64,000 bases of DNA. It comes from Diphasiastrum complanatum. Its lineage: Eukaryota > Streptophyta > Lycopodiopsida > Lycopodiales > Lycopodiaceae. The position numbers were made by a program, and so were the translations under genes. The notes beneath the pieces were generated by a model. The model searched no databases, was not told where the DNA came from, and worked only from the letters and a program-made list of their open reading frames with translations. The stretch is from positions 42,761,862 through 42,825,861 of the forward strand of contig CM055110.1 in assembly GCA_029204225.1 (NCBI GenBank), in the 5' to 3' direction. The stretch's first letter is position 1, and the number at the start of each line of letters is the position of its first letter. This document shows, piece after piece, positions 43,101 to 54,778 of the stretch.

Positions 43101-45855
43101 GGGTCCAATCTTCAAAAAGATCTAAAATCACATTATCCGATATTCCAGAGATCTTAAAAACTCTATCTAGATTTTCAATACCAGATATGCATATATCTAT
43201 TCCACCAAATACTGGAGTATCCCCATATTTGTTCCCAATGGATCACAATAATCCATTAACAAAATTGTGATTTAACAAGAATCAGCACATGGTTTTACCG
43301 TCACATAAAACAACCCCTATGGTTGGTACTAACATCCCAAATTCCTAGCATCTGAGAGTTACAACTCTTAGGAATAAGATACTTTAGAGTACAAATGTGA
43401 ATCAAGTGTCATTCTCGTTCCATTTCACAATTTCCAATAACAAATAGGGACAACTCATGGTCCTATAGATATTCAAAATAAATTCAACTTAGTGAATTCA
43501 AAAATCCGGTGTTATGCAATTTCCTTACAAAGATTCTTAACCAACCCAAATTACACAACATTATCACATTTACCTACTCAGGTGTCTCATTTTCTTCCTC
43601 CCTTAGATTTTTCGGTCATTCGAAATTTCTTTTAGCAAAGGTCCCCGAAAATTACTTAGGCACAAGTAAATGCTAGGCTACTCCCTTTTTTACCACACCA
43701 GTTTATTTTCATTACTTCGTTAAAGTCGTCTGAATCAATGAAAAATCAATAATATTTGGATCCAGATACTCTTTACGATATTCGATACACTTGTTTTTTT
43801 AATCGAATATAGAGCTATCTCCCAAAAATTACAACCTTATTCCATTTATTCACTTTAACAAGTAAATGAAAAGCTTTAATTTGCCTTATCTTTAAAGATC
43901 AAAATCATTTAAAATAAGCCTATCGATGCACACTGAGTCCAAAAGGAAGAACCAAAAATATCATTTAACTCAATTAACTGGGAATATTGCTACTCCAGAG
44001 TTAAACCGATAAAAAGCACAGTACTAGGAACCCGAAATTCCACTAACTGGGTACTTGCCTAGAAAAAATTACCATGAAAAAATTCTATTGTCAATCCTAA
44101 ATCCATGGATCCAATCACATGGGAAAAATGTTAGGATAATAGAATTTATTTTCTCAACAAAACCTCGAAAAAGAATTCGGAATATAGGTAATCCGGGTTG
44201 CGTAACCATAAAACTGTTACGAATAGCCAAGCATTTCCCAAATGCTCCAACCTCCTTTGCAAAAACAATGGAATCCATGCAACCATAAGGCTACCATCAT
44301 GCACAACTCAGTGAACTAACTGAGACCTTCATCCACATGTTTTACCATGCAACCAGAGGAAAGCAAGAAGTAAAAAAAACTTCATGCAAATCCAATAAAG
44401 GCCTCCCAAAAACCTAACATCAAAAGTTAGGTATTGTGCCTTTTCAGCCGCCATACACACAAAATCAGTTTCCTGCCACCATACACACAAAATCGGGGAT
44501 GCAGGCAGTCGCACCATCGAGAGAGAGATTCACATCCTTGAGACAGAGATTTCAAACACGGTAAGGTTCTGAATCGCACATTAACGATCCATTGAAAGGT
44601 CTCCACCGTTCTCCATCGCAGGGATAGGACTACCATCTCCAACAACGACCGGTTGTGGTCAAGTTTACCTCCAAGTTTGAGATCCGAGGTAATGTATGCT
44701 GCTCATTATTCAAGCACTTCCCACATTCACTTCAAAAATCGTTTTTACAATGATCTTGCCCTCTCCATAAAGTAAGTGAAAGACGCATGATTATTCATTC
44801 AAAATAATCTAACAGATGCATCTTCTGTCTGCACTCACAACAAGAAAGGGTGTTTAGCACAGATCATAAGATTTGAAATGAAAGGAAGGGTGAGCAGTGT
44901 CTCATGACATCATCTATCCCATCCTTCAGAAGACAAAGAAACAGCTACGGTTTGCCTACTGCCTTCTAAATTTACATGCAGGCAGAGCAAAGCCTGACTA
45001 CTTCCTAGCCCATGGTGTTCTCTATCTGCAACTCCTATGCAGAAAAAAAAAAATTGAGAAGACCACAACAGAGCTAGCACCCGCTATCCCATAGCTTTCA
45101 AAATCAAACCAAAGCTTCAAATCTCAAAAACGAGTTTGAGAAAACTCAAAAGCTTGTTTATGGCACAAAAACCAAAGTCACATCTTACATGCATCAAATC
45201 TGATTCACAGGCTCCACCAGAAAGGTAAAATTACTCCACAAGAACCAGATTGCATGTACCCACTATCAAAAGTCTAAATCTGCCACAGTTTAGAGAGTCA
45301 CTAATTTACAGTATCCAATCTATGTTTTCAGTTCTCAGTTCACAGTTTACATGCTTCACAAGAGGATTAGTCTAAGAACCTTAAATCCTCTCATGCAAAC
45401 CGTAATTTCAAATTTCTAGCAGCAGTCAGCTTATTCATCCAGGATAAATCGATTCCTCGTCAATCTATCAACAAATAGCCTGCTACTTAATTTGGATCAA
45501 ACTGTCCAAAACATTATGGATTCATGCAAATCACTCATCTAAGAAAAACAAATTTAAACAAGAAAGTGGATCTCTTCAAGCAGATCATTCTACTTCAAAC
45601 GAAAATTTTTCCAAGGCTTCAGAAAATAAGAATGGATTCCACACTAATTCACAGCGTCTCTAACAGAATCAAACAAGGAGAAGAGCACTCTACCACCAAG
45701 TTTGGAAAGCATGCCACAACCAAGAATTAGTGAATCCAATTCCAATTTTCTTTGAAAAAATAGCACACCATCCGCGATGTAAATCCAAGTGCATTCCCAT
45801 TCCGATTTGATGTAGAACTTCTCTCTGTCCCATCCAAAAACCGCATCTTAGTCGG

Positions 45856-45867
45856 GCTCTGATATCA
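45856..45867 (-). promoter_or_regulatory. Primer-binding site of the LARD-like element
   Basis: The minus strand reads TGATATCAGAGC one base after the 5' LTR, one mismatch from the initiator tRNA-Met type TGGTATCAGAGC. Confidence 0.82.
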
Positions 45868-45868
45868 A

Positions 45869-46358
45869 TGTAAAGACCACTAGGGACAATCCCCTAAGAT
45901 GAGGATAGGAAAACACAAGAGAGACTGTGGAGCCAAACCAGCCAACCAAACCTAGATCCCTCCTGAAGAATCCTCCTGGATCTAGCCCCCAAGCCATGCC
46001 AATGTGACAACAAGAGGAGAAGAGCACATCGGGTAACCTAGACCAAGTCGTCGACGGAATAATCACTACCTCAATATATAGAGAGTAGGATCCTATGCAT
46101 GAGTCCATGCAATTCCCATGCAGGTCAACTATAAATAGGTTACAACTCTATATGCATACATCCTGCCTATATCAATCACATGTACATGCACGTCTCCATA
46201 TGTCTCAATTAGAGTGTCTGGGTCCTCTCAAGGTCATTAGTCACCAACACGCCTTGACTTCAAGTAAAATCTAGGCGTGACCAATAATCTCAAACACTGG
46301 ATGGCCGGTCTACCATATTAGGACTATTCCAGGTCCTTAACCGAATATGGTCTTAACA
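45869..46358 (-). mobile_element. 5' LTR of the LARD-like element (490 bp)
   Basis: The minus strand starts TGTTAAGACCATATTCGG and ends GGTCTTTACA. It contains a CTCTATATATTGAGG TATA-like core at about 46075 (complement). Confidence 0.92.
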
Positions 46359-46488
46359 CATCTGTCTTGAGGTTTGAGGGTCCTCTTTCAAAACCACTCA
46401 TTGTACACATGTAGTTAAGTGATTAGGCCAATTTTGGAAGTGGATTAGCTCATGGTAATATAGGCTAGTGACACTTGGCTTGATGCTA
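46359..46488 (+). mobile_element. Copia 3' LTR, second part (truncated)
   Basis: Continues the LTR begun at 39653: CATCTGTCTTGAGGTTTGAGG...GGCTTGATGCTAG. It matches the complement of about 3950-4096 and stops at the junction with minus-strand gypsy coding sequence at about 46488. The rest of the LTR has been deleted. Confidence 0.85.
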
Positions 46489-47246
46489 GCCGGTATGTAG
46501 ATGGAGATTCAAGTATATCCATGACCAAAAAAGTAATCACATACTGCATACCTGCTATCCTTAGGGGAATATCAGCAACTACACCTTTTGGTTTCACACA
46601 TGATTGATCTGCTAGTTTGATGGCAAATCTGGCTGGCTTCAATCCTTGTAATCCCCATTTTTTGTACAAAGTAGTGGAGATCAGATTGACACCCGATCCT
46701 CCATCTACCATCGTCGCCTCGTCCTCGTATCTCTTGTGTTTGATTGACAAAGTGATGTTGTGTTCCTCACTTTCCCATGCTGCTCCGATGTGGAGGACGT
46801 TACTTGCTTCATCATAGCCCGCACAATAGATGGGCTCAGGCGCTACTGGGTCCTCATCCGCCTTGGCCCATTCAGCTAAAAGGCTTTTCGCTTGTGGTGC
46901 AATCTGCAGTAGTTTCCCGAGGGGTAAACTAACGTGGCCGGATAGCAAGAGTGTGAGCCTTTCAATGCGTGGTTCCTCAGGCTCCACCATGTGAAAAGGT
47001 GGTTCATGTTGGTGCAACCGATTATTCTGATCAATGCGCAGTGGTGAGACCGTTTGCGGATCGGCGTTCGACGCCGACTGGAGGTTCTGTGCGATTGTTT
47101 CGTTCTTGCTCTTTTTCCTCCTCTTGTGCTTTTTGTACCCAGTGTCTTATTTTCTGGTACTGCCCTCTCTCTTCCCTCACAAGTGGATATGGTGCTGAAG
47201 TTGAGGATTGGTCGTCAGTGACCGATGGTGGTGGTGAGGGAGCCAA
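46489..47246 (-). pseudogene. Gypsy protease region (partial)
   Basis: A minus-strand frame 46445-47017 and, upstream, a Pro/Thr/Glu-rich frame 47031-47246. Protease landmarks are EDEATMVDGGSGVNLISTTLY (DGG at the active site), KLADQSCVKPKGVVADIPL and ITFLVMDILESPSTYR. The frame then reads through into copia LTR sequence, so the last about 20 codons are not gypsy. The truncation removes the ILGRPWL end and all of pol. Same family as 23.7-24.0 kb. Confidence 0.85.
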
Positions 47247-47264
47247 TTCCTTCCTCTTATGTGC

Positions 47265-47800
47265 TCACATAACAGCTAACATAGGAGCGTAGTCGTGTCG
47301 TCCTTTCGATGGCATCCCTGCTGGAACTGTTGATTGTTGTATGGCAATAAGGTTAAGAGGTGCACTGGTTCCAAGTTTAAATGGACAATTCTTGAAACAA
47401 TGTCCATAACCGCAATCCCAACAGGAGGTTGTATATTGTCCTTTGTAGGGACATTCTGCAATTCTGTGTCCCTCGTCGTACCCATAGCAACCGTAATTTC
47501 TTCCACCTTGACATTGAGTTTGAGTTTCATAGGCCGAAACATATTCATTTATGGCAGGATCCATAAATGGTTCATCTGGTCTATACCACTGCTGCTGCTC
47601 CGGTTGAGGTGACATTTGCAATTTATGTTCTGCTGCTGTTAGGTTTACATGGGCCACTTGTTGATTGGCTGGCCCTGGTGGAGCAGGTAAGGCCATGCGT
47701 TGTGGTGGATTGGGTACGCCGTACCTTAGTGCCGCGTTATGTGCCCCTTGATGATAAGGATAAGAAGTCTAATAAGGACTTCTCTTCTGTTGAACAACCC
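47265..47800 (-). pseudogene. Gypsy gag C-terminus with two zinc knuckles
   Basis: A minus-strand frame of 143 codons: Gln/Pro-rich start, YVSAYETQTQCQGGRNYG, CYGYDEGHRIAEC and CWDCGYGHCFKNC. The first knuckle carries G for a Cys neighbour (CYGYDEGH), so it is degenerate. The capsid part of gag is missing; the preceding sequence to 48.7 kb is an untranslated leader. Confidence 0.82.
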
Positions 47801-47903
47801 TGGGGTTAAACGGGCAAAATGTCGTATCGTGCGATGTTGCATTGCACAGATCTGCGAGGGTCCAAAATCACTTTTTGTGCTTGATCTTCACCAAATCTTC
47901 ATT

Positions 47904-48540
47904 CTAACTCTCGCAGGCTTCATCACTGATGTAATTTGACATTCTGAATCGATTGAGAGGGTCTGCAAGAGTTCTTACTGGAAGGATTTGTTGGATCTTC
48001 ACTTTTTAGTGATTTTTTAGCACTTAAATCCAATTTTCTGCTCACCAGAATCAAACTAACTCTCGCAAGCTCTTATGTGTCCTAGTCTCACTGAGATAGA
48101 ACTTCAGAATCCTCTACAAGAGTTCTTGACCACTGGAACTGAAAATTTCACTGTCTACGAGGGTATTCACTGGTACTTTCCCGTCTTTTTTTCATTGGGA
48201 ACTCTCGCACAGACATTTAATCATCAAACTAACTCTTGCAAGCTTCTCTGTGTCCTGGTCTCACTGAGATGGAACTTCAAAGGACTCTGCGAGAGTTCTT
48301 ATGAAGATTTGAATTTTTTTGGATTTTTTCAAGGGTTTTTTGAATTTTTTATGATTTTTCTCTTATTTTTACAATCTGCTTGGAACTAACTCTCGCAGGC
48401 TTCTATGCAGGTCTGGGACAGTACCCTGGAGCTGCTGCCAGTCATGGAAGGGTTAATTTCCACTAATTCTAGAGATATAAAAATCTGATGAGTTTTTTTG
48501 GCTGTTTTTCCCTCCAAAATACAGCTTGGTGTGTTTTTTG
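47904..48540. repeat. Tandem repeats in the gypsy leader (period about 150-175)
   Basis: CTAACTCTCGCARGC recurs at 47904, 48056, 48229 and 48386 (the third with one change), and TGTGTCCTRGTCTCACTGAGAT twice. Within units CTCTCGCA and TGCGAGAG (or variants) form inverted pairs. The array lies between the primer-binding site and gag on the minus-strand element. Confidence 0.82.
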
Positions 48541-48751
48541 AGTTTTTTGGATGATTGGTTTGGGTTTCAAGCCCTTAGAGGTTGTTCGAGGCCTCCTCTA
48601 CCCTCTCACACCTCCTCCGCTAGTTGTGAACAGTCCAAACACAAAAAAATACAGAAAACTAACTCTAAACTCCCAAAAATCTACCTAAACTACTCTAAAA
48701 AACAAGAAAATAGCTAAAATGCAACTAAACTAGTTAGTGGAAACTTATCTC

Positions 48752-48768
48752 CGGCAACGGCGCCATTG
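48752..48768 (-). promoter_or_regulatory. Gypsy primer-binding site (GGCGCCGTTGCCGG type)
   Basis: The minus strand reads TGGCGCCGTTGCCGGAGA just after the LTR end CCCCACA. It is the well-known sequence beside many plant Athila-like and related gypsy LTRs. Confidence 0.85.
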
Positions 48769-49590
48769 TGGGGTCGAAGATCTTTTGTAGTATAGCCCTT
48801 CTGCCTGTCAACAAAGGTTAGATCACTAGATAGGTGCCTAACTATGCATAGATGCTACTTTTAGTTAATTTCCTACTTTCTCCCTTAACTCTACTCACCA
48901 CTATACTACTCCTCTTTAACTCTACTCCTCTACACTAACATTCATCATAGTTTTGGTTGAAGGGAAGGGATGGAGAAGAAGAGATTGAGAAGAGAAGAGA
49001 AAGAGAGAGAAAGAGAGTGAGGGTGAAGGTTAGCTCAAATGCTCCTTATGCTTGCTAATGGAAAAACATTCACTATGGCAAACAATAAGACATGGAAATA
49101 GAAAGCAATAGAAAACACAACCAAGAGCAATAGCAAGTAGTTAATACAAATGAGGATGCTTCTCTTCCAAAAATGGTAGAGTTTCCTCCTTCTCATTAAG
49201 CATGGAAATAGTGTACAAATGGTGCCTTTTTATAAAATGGAGAAGGCCCTTGCCCCTCAATCTTATTGGCTAATATTCACAATGATCCTAACCATTCATC
49301 TTGGACCCAACTTGATCCAAGGGTTCACAAAAAGTACATTAGAAATCACAAGATTCATGTGAGTCCCAATTTGGACCCAACTCTAAAAAGTGATCTCTAA
49401 GTTTTAAAATGACATTGGGCCTCTAGTTTTATTTTTATTACAAGGCCCAAGTCAAGTTTATTTTATTTACAACTTCAATTGCGTGCTCATTGGGCCATGG
49501 GCTTATACACGCAGGATGCCATGCCCTCGCAACACAATTTATTGGATAATTTTATTTATTTACACTTTGTTGGGAATACCCCCAACAACA
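48769..49590 (-). mobile_element. 5' LTR of the minus-strand gypsy element (about 820 bp)
   Basis: On the minus strand it runs from TGTTGTTGGGGGTATTCC or TGTTGGGGGTATTCC (49590 or 49587) to GACCCCACA (48769). It holds a purine-rich GAGAAGAGAAGAGAAAGAG stretch at about 48975-49015. It is inserted into the copia gag relic that starts at 49591. Only one LTR copy was seen. Confidence 0.75.
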
Positions 49591-49706
49591 ATCTCCATCA
49601 ACTCATTCATCTCCAATAAGGACTCCATCCTCACCTTCCAAGTTGAATAGTTGATTGACGTAAGCCTATCATTGCTCTCCAACATAAAACCTCCACTTGT
49701 AGCCAT
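49591..49706 (-). pseudogene. Copia gag N-terminus (39 codons)
   Basis: ATG at 49706 begins MATSGGFMLESNDRLTSINY, then STWKVRMESLLEMNEL, the opening of Ty1/copia gag (F.G.NY..W...M...L). It is cut by the gypsy LTR at 49590. The leader to the primer-binding site at 50284-50297 is about 580 bp with no other gene. Confidence 0.8.
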
Positions 49707-50283
49707 GTTGAAGTGACCTGATCTTTCTCTTTCAACCTATTCCAATGCACAAAGCACTCTCTTGAATTTCAACAAATGAACTCAAGAAGAAATCACAAAG
49801 ATATGGAACCTCTCAAATATCTTCTAGCAATTCTAACTAGAAAATCAACACATAGAATAGTCAAATCTTAATCAACCTATGATCTATCCTCAATCTAATG
49901 ATTCTTGCCACTTCCTAAGATTGAAACACACTCAGTAACCTCACAAAGTAGAGATCCAATCAAAATTAGGGTTTTGACAAAATCACAAAAAATTGAATAT
50001 CTCAAATTCTACGTGCAATTTCTAGAAACTTGATATATCTTATTGTAGACTCCAATGAGATCTTCCTAATGCACCAAAAATCATCTAAATCCAGTAAACC
50101 AAGTGTAAAATCAAAATTGATCAAGTATATAACCCTATATTGAGTTTTGACCTACAAAAGATCAATTCTACACATGCAAAAATGTTGATTTTTGAGTAGA
50201 AATCAATCTAGCATGCTCTAGCATTGGTAACTCCTCCAAATCCTTGCTAAAGATGGCTGATCCTTTCATAACCTGAAACATAA

Positions 50284-50297
50284 GAGCTCTGATACCA
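50284..50297 (-). promoter_or_regulatory. Copia primer-binding site
   Basis: The minus strand reads TGGTATCAGAGCTC directly after the LTR end CCTTCACA, complementary to initiator tRNA-Met. Confidence 0.92.
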
Positions 50298-50941
50298 TGT
50301 GAAGGATTTCAGATCATTCAAGATCCAATCCATGTCCCTGATCTTTGGTTACAATAAGGAACAGACCACCAATCCTGCCAATGTAGAAAAATCAGCATCT
50401 ACATACAAAATGAGATGCAAACTCTAAGTGATACTGATCAAACATGAACCAAAACATAAAAAATGTTTGTTGTCCGTACAATTACAGTACCCTACTGAAT
50501 GTCACACGTGTGAAACCTAAAATAACAAAATATGAGCATTCTACACACAAGATTGCAAGATAACATCAAGAGAGTGCACCAATGAGTAGTAGAACCCAAA
50601 GAGAACCATGTATAATGATGAAATGAGAGAGAGAAGAGAGAAGATGTGTCTCTCCATGACTTACATCCTTTTATAGAGTTTTCAAACCCTATTTGGCCAC
50701 TTGGCTTTCCCTCCAAAATGTAAACCCTACTATTTTTGGGTCTAGATTCAATGTACCCAAAGTTCAAATTTGAATCTCTCTCAAACTCGACTACCAACTT
50801 TCCCACACTTTCAAAAAGAGTTTATTGAATGTATTTAAAACTAATATAACTTCAAAAAGTTTATCTCTAAGTCTAAAATGAGTTTTGGTCTTTTATTGAC
50901 AATTTACCAAAATATGACTAAACTAGTTGAAATCTCTCACA
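50298..50941 (-). mobile_element. Copia 5' LTR, minus orientation (644 bp)
   Basis: The minus strand runs TGTGAGAGATTTCAACTAG ... CCTTCACA. It contains CTCTATAAAAGG as a TATA box (complement of about 50670). The LTR at 57349-57991 is the same family in the opposite orientation and looks about 97% identical over the parts I compared. The 104-codon frame inside it is an LTR frame, not a gene. Confidence 0.9.
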
Positions 50942-51299
50942 AATTACGGGATTTTTTTGTTTTTTTCGAAAAAATCATTTTGAATTGATTTTGTGAATCC
51001 CAGTGCTAATTTCCTAGTCTCTTGGCAATTTACGTGAAAATTGATTTTTATTGAAATCACTGCATGTCATATAAGATGCATGCTGGATGTTTCAGAATCC
51101 TTCCAATATGATATCGTAATTGTGAAACTGTCAAGTTGATGTTTGGTCGATTTTCGCAGTTTAGGTCCATATTGAATGGAACATGAAAGTCCCAGTTTAC
51201 GTAAAATTTGATGAAACCATGGACGTTTTCGATTTGTTCCAATTCTTTGGTTATTGATCAAACAAAAATGACTTATAAAGTGAATGATCTTACTGAGTT

Positions 51300-54200
51300 G
51301 AAATTAGTCAATTGTTAAGATCACTGTACCCTTCACTTTTAGTTGAAGATTTTGTGAATCTGTCAATTAAGGAGCATTTCTTGTTCTGGGAATCAATAAG
51401 GACCAAGAATAATGTAAATCCAATAGAACAATTTTATGCTGATCTATAAGGGGATTTTCCAGGGATTAAGTGAGGCACTTAATGAACAAATCAAAACTGT
51501 TAGAAAATAGTGCTAAAGTTAGCGATACCAAATTGAACTTTTTCCTAGTACAATTTTGGGATTTTGTTAACCGGAACCATTTTTGGAAAGAAAAAAAAGT
51601 GGAATTCTGATATGTAGATTATTGCTGGCCTTAAGGATCCAATTATTTAATTTACATTCAATTCCTGAAGTATAACTAATTGCAAGTGAGAATAAAATTG
51701 GAAATTATTTAAGAAGACTGCCTCTGGGAATTTGGATTCCTTTTCCCCAGTGTGAATTAGAATTTCGAGAATTCGAGGATTCTAAGGGAAAAGTAGTGGC
51801 AAGACTGACAATCCATTTATGGAATCATCTCTGTTTTGCAATTGGATTTGGATCTTGCCAAGTAATGCAGATAGAAGGTGTTCCATACATGAATCTAGTA
51901 ATTTGGATTCTTTTCAGTTATAGAGTATTTCTCTATAATGACAGTAACAACCAAGAGAGTTCTAACTTGTTAAAAGAATCAAGTTCTTTTTATCGATTCT
52001 GGAATAGATATCGGATATTTGGGACAGTATGATATTTGGTTTTGTTAAAATCTATGGTCCTTTTGGGTTAGGATACATTCTATTGTATTGGGATGATACA
52101 TTATGTTTACCCATGTTAGGTACAATATGAAATGGTATTCTTTGAGTAACACTGAAGAAGCATGAGAGATTTCAATTGTTAGGATTATTTCTTGGAATTG
52201 GTTGTGAATTTGATCCTATATATGGGCATAGGATAGCCAAATTGTCTTTTTTGACTTTTTGGACAAAACTACAGAGAATTCTTTGAGGAAAAGCTGGTGG
52301 TATGGGACATCAATGATTCTAAAGGGGATTTCTTGGGTAGAATGATCTGTAGACCGATGGTTAGTGATTGTTGTAATGGTAATACTAACAGAGTCCATTG
52401 GTTTTTGTTAAGGGTATTTTGAAAATTATGAGATATAGATCGATCCCTAAATCGTATCTCATTAACTACAAAATATGGAAGCCCTTACATCTATTTCTCT
52501 ATTTTATTAGACCTCTACTCTTTAGAAATTTCTTATTACATGACAATTTGTGGATATTTGTCAGTTTATAACCTATGTTTATGTATAGGAGCATAGTTGG
52601 ATAAGTTGCTTATGTACATCTTAATCTTGTGGATCTACTATGTGTTTCCTATGTACTGAGTTTATATCATATACTTAAACTAGTCAGAGTACGTAGACAT
52701 ATGAACAAGTAATGTGTGGAACAGTTACTTGCAGGTTAATGTCTCCTTCTGTGGAAAGGATAATTCATTAACTTATTTATGGTTTGGAAGAAGTTCTAAA
52801 TGTGGTGTTATACATGTATAATTGAGATCTGCACCTAGACATTTAAGATTTCTGAATCATTTACAATTGACTTGAGTAATTGGATTACTCCTTATTAGAA
52901 GTTAATTGGATAAATAAGCAGTGTGAAGAGAATTCACCGGGAACTGTTTATTTTGACCTATATTGCTTATAAGTCACATGATTAGTGAGTCATTTGGATT
53001 CATTTATGAGAATTGTGCATAGAATATAGAAGATTCTTGATATATAATATTTCTTGAAGTAAAAATATCCTAAGTTATTGACTATATCCCAGTGAGCTCA
53101 TATACATACATTGGATGACAGAGTCTAATTAATGTCAAGGATAACCACTGAATTCAATTGGAAATCAGCAGAACTTTATAATCTCTAGATGTGGTTCTAG
53201 GTGATTGTATAAAGTTTATCATTTGTTAAAGACAATCACTTAATTGATTGTAGAATTTGGAACTCATAATCTGGTTAAGAATCGAAGTGGAAGAATATTA
53301 TTGGAATCTAGTAATTTTTCTTGTGGAAAAGATTTCAGAATATTTCTTATATTTCCTGAGTGGTATGTTGTGCATATACTCTAGTATCTCTAAATGATTA
53401 AGTATGGGTTTAGAATCCGATAGATTATGATTGACGAATCATAAGATTCTAAATGTCTATGATTGACGGATCATAAATTGATACTTAAAGGTCATTAGAT
53501 AATTATATGGGAAATATGATGATTTTTAAGATGATGAGTAATTCTTGATCAATTAGTGGAGTTAAAATTTAGATTTGTTATTGAGCTCTAAATTTGTGTA
53601 CAAACTTGAGATTGTTTGGATCTCACAAGCATTTTCATTAAGTAATTGTTTACTTATGAGGAATGTGCTTACCTTTACAGATTGTAGTCAAGGAATGCTT
53701 GTGTACTATTTTTCAGCCTAAAATCTCTGGTTAATTAGGAGCAGTTAAGTCTATCAAGATTGAATGGTTGCTATTTTCTGGTATCTGATGCTAGGGATAG
53801 AGCACTTATCTCAGGAGAGCATCTGGGGTACTCAGGACTGAGTTGAAGTCATTTTTATCTTGATGGATCTCCTAAGAGATTTTGGTGGGATGAGTTTTGT
53901 ACCAAAAAGCATTTATGACAGGTCTACAAGTAATTGTGGATAGTCTTGGACTATAATTGTTTTGGATCTTTAACTTTTTAGCATTGATTTCCAATATAAG
54001 GTGAGGACTACCCCAGTGATTCATGTAAATTGAGGTACATGAAGGGGATGTTATTAGATTGGAGAGAATCAAACCCAATAGGAAAATTTATCTTTTCGTG
54101 TACTTCTAAAAGGTCGATATAGTATTTCAGTGTAGAGATAGATAGTTGGAGAATTATCCCATCTCTAAATACTTATTTGATATTAAAGTCATACTAAAGA

Positions 54201-54561
54201 TTGATTTTTAGGGTAATTGTGAAAGTTAAATGATTGATTTATTAGCTTTTAAACTTAATCTTCAAGTTTGGTCGATTGCTCATCCAATGTATCATGTAAA
54301 TTTGTTTATATGATGATGACAGTTTGATGTATTGAAGATTTTGCCCATTTGGAAGATTTATCGCTCAATGTACCTTTGGACCCTGAATAAGTACTCAGGA
54401 TCAGAGATAAACAATTGAGAAATTATTCTATCTCTATGTGCTTGCTTAGGTTGGTTGGTCAAATTGAGGATAATGATTCATGGGAGAGTTAAAAGCATAC
54501 AAATTGGGTTTTCCCTAGTTACTCGTTCTGAGGACAAAACTGGTTTAAGGGGGGGAGAATG
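51300..54561 (+). mobile_element. Truncated relative of the LARD-like element, opposite orientation
   Basis: AT-rich DNA without long frames, homologous to the complement of the interior of 39675-46358. Examples: the paired GATTGACGAATCATAAGATTC / GATTGACGGATCATAAA segment (53445-53475) matches about 40973-41020, and 52290-52380 (GGTGGTATGGGACATCA...AGAATGATCTGTAG) matches 42960-43010. It ends in a polypurine tract GGTTTAAGGGGGGGAGAA at about 54541-54558. The left limit is uncertain and the 5' LTR is missing. Confidence 0.8.
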
Positions 54562-54778
54562 TTACGTCCATGTCCTGTATAAGGGAATCGGAATAATTCC
54601 TGACGTGGATAGCCGGTCACTCTAGTTGTATATGGTTATTAGTTATGCCTCGTCATTCCGGGCTTGGCCTGTAAAGTAATTAATAATCATATGAGGACCC
54701 AGACCTATAATTGGACATAGGAGCACATGCATAGTGAATGACTGCCTTAATGCAAGAATAGGAGGTTAATAGCTCTAG
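54561..54778 (+). mobile_element. Truncated 3' LTR of the second LARD-like element
   Basis: Starts TGTTACGTCCATGTCCTG after the polypurine tract and keeps landmarks of the 39675-40138 LTR (GGTCAC.CTAG, ATGAGGACCCAGAC), but diverged. It is cut by copia sequence at about 54778. Confidence 0.75.

Larger units (their letters stand above)
39675..46358 (-). mobile_element. Complete non-coding LTR retrotransposon (LARD-like), 6.7 kb
   Basis: Bounded by two LTRs of one family (39675-40138 and 45869-46358), both TG...CA, with a perfect CATCT target duplication. The primer-binding site lies at 45856-45867 and the polypurine tract at 40139-40155, so the element reads right to left. The internal 5.7 kb is AT-rich and shows no gag, protease, RT, RNase H or integrase in any frame; the longest frames are under 95 codons. 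This is the layout of a large non-autonomous element mobilised by a partner. The sequence before the polypurine tract (CTGAGGACAGAACC) resembles the end of gypsy integrase genes, so a gypsy relative is the probable parent. Confidence 0.92.

Noticed and set aside
44055-45730. Short frames in the interior of the LARD-like element
   Set aside because: All are under about 95 codons, occur in both orientations and carry no motifs. They are expected by chance in this DNA.
50492-50806. 104-codon minus-strand ORF, also present as 107 codons at 57484-57807
   Set aside because: It lies inside the copia LTR in both places. The copies are so similar that sharing an open frame says nothing about selection.
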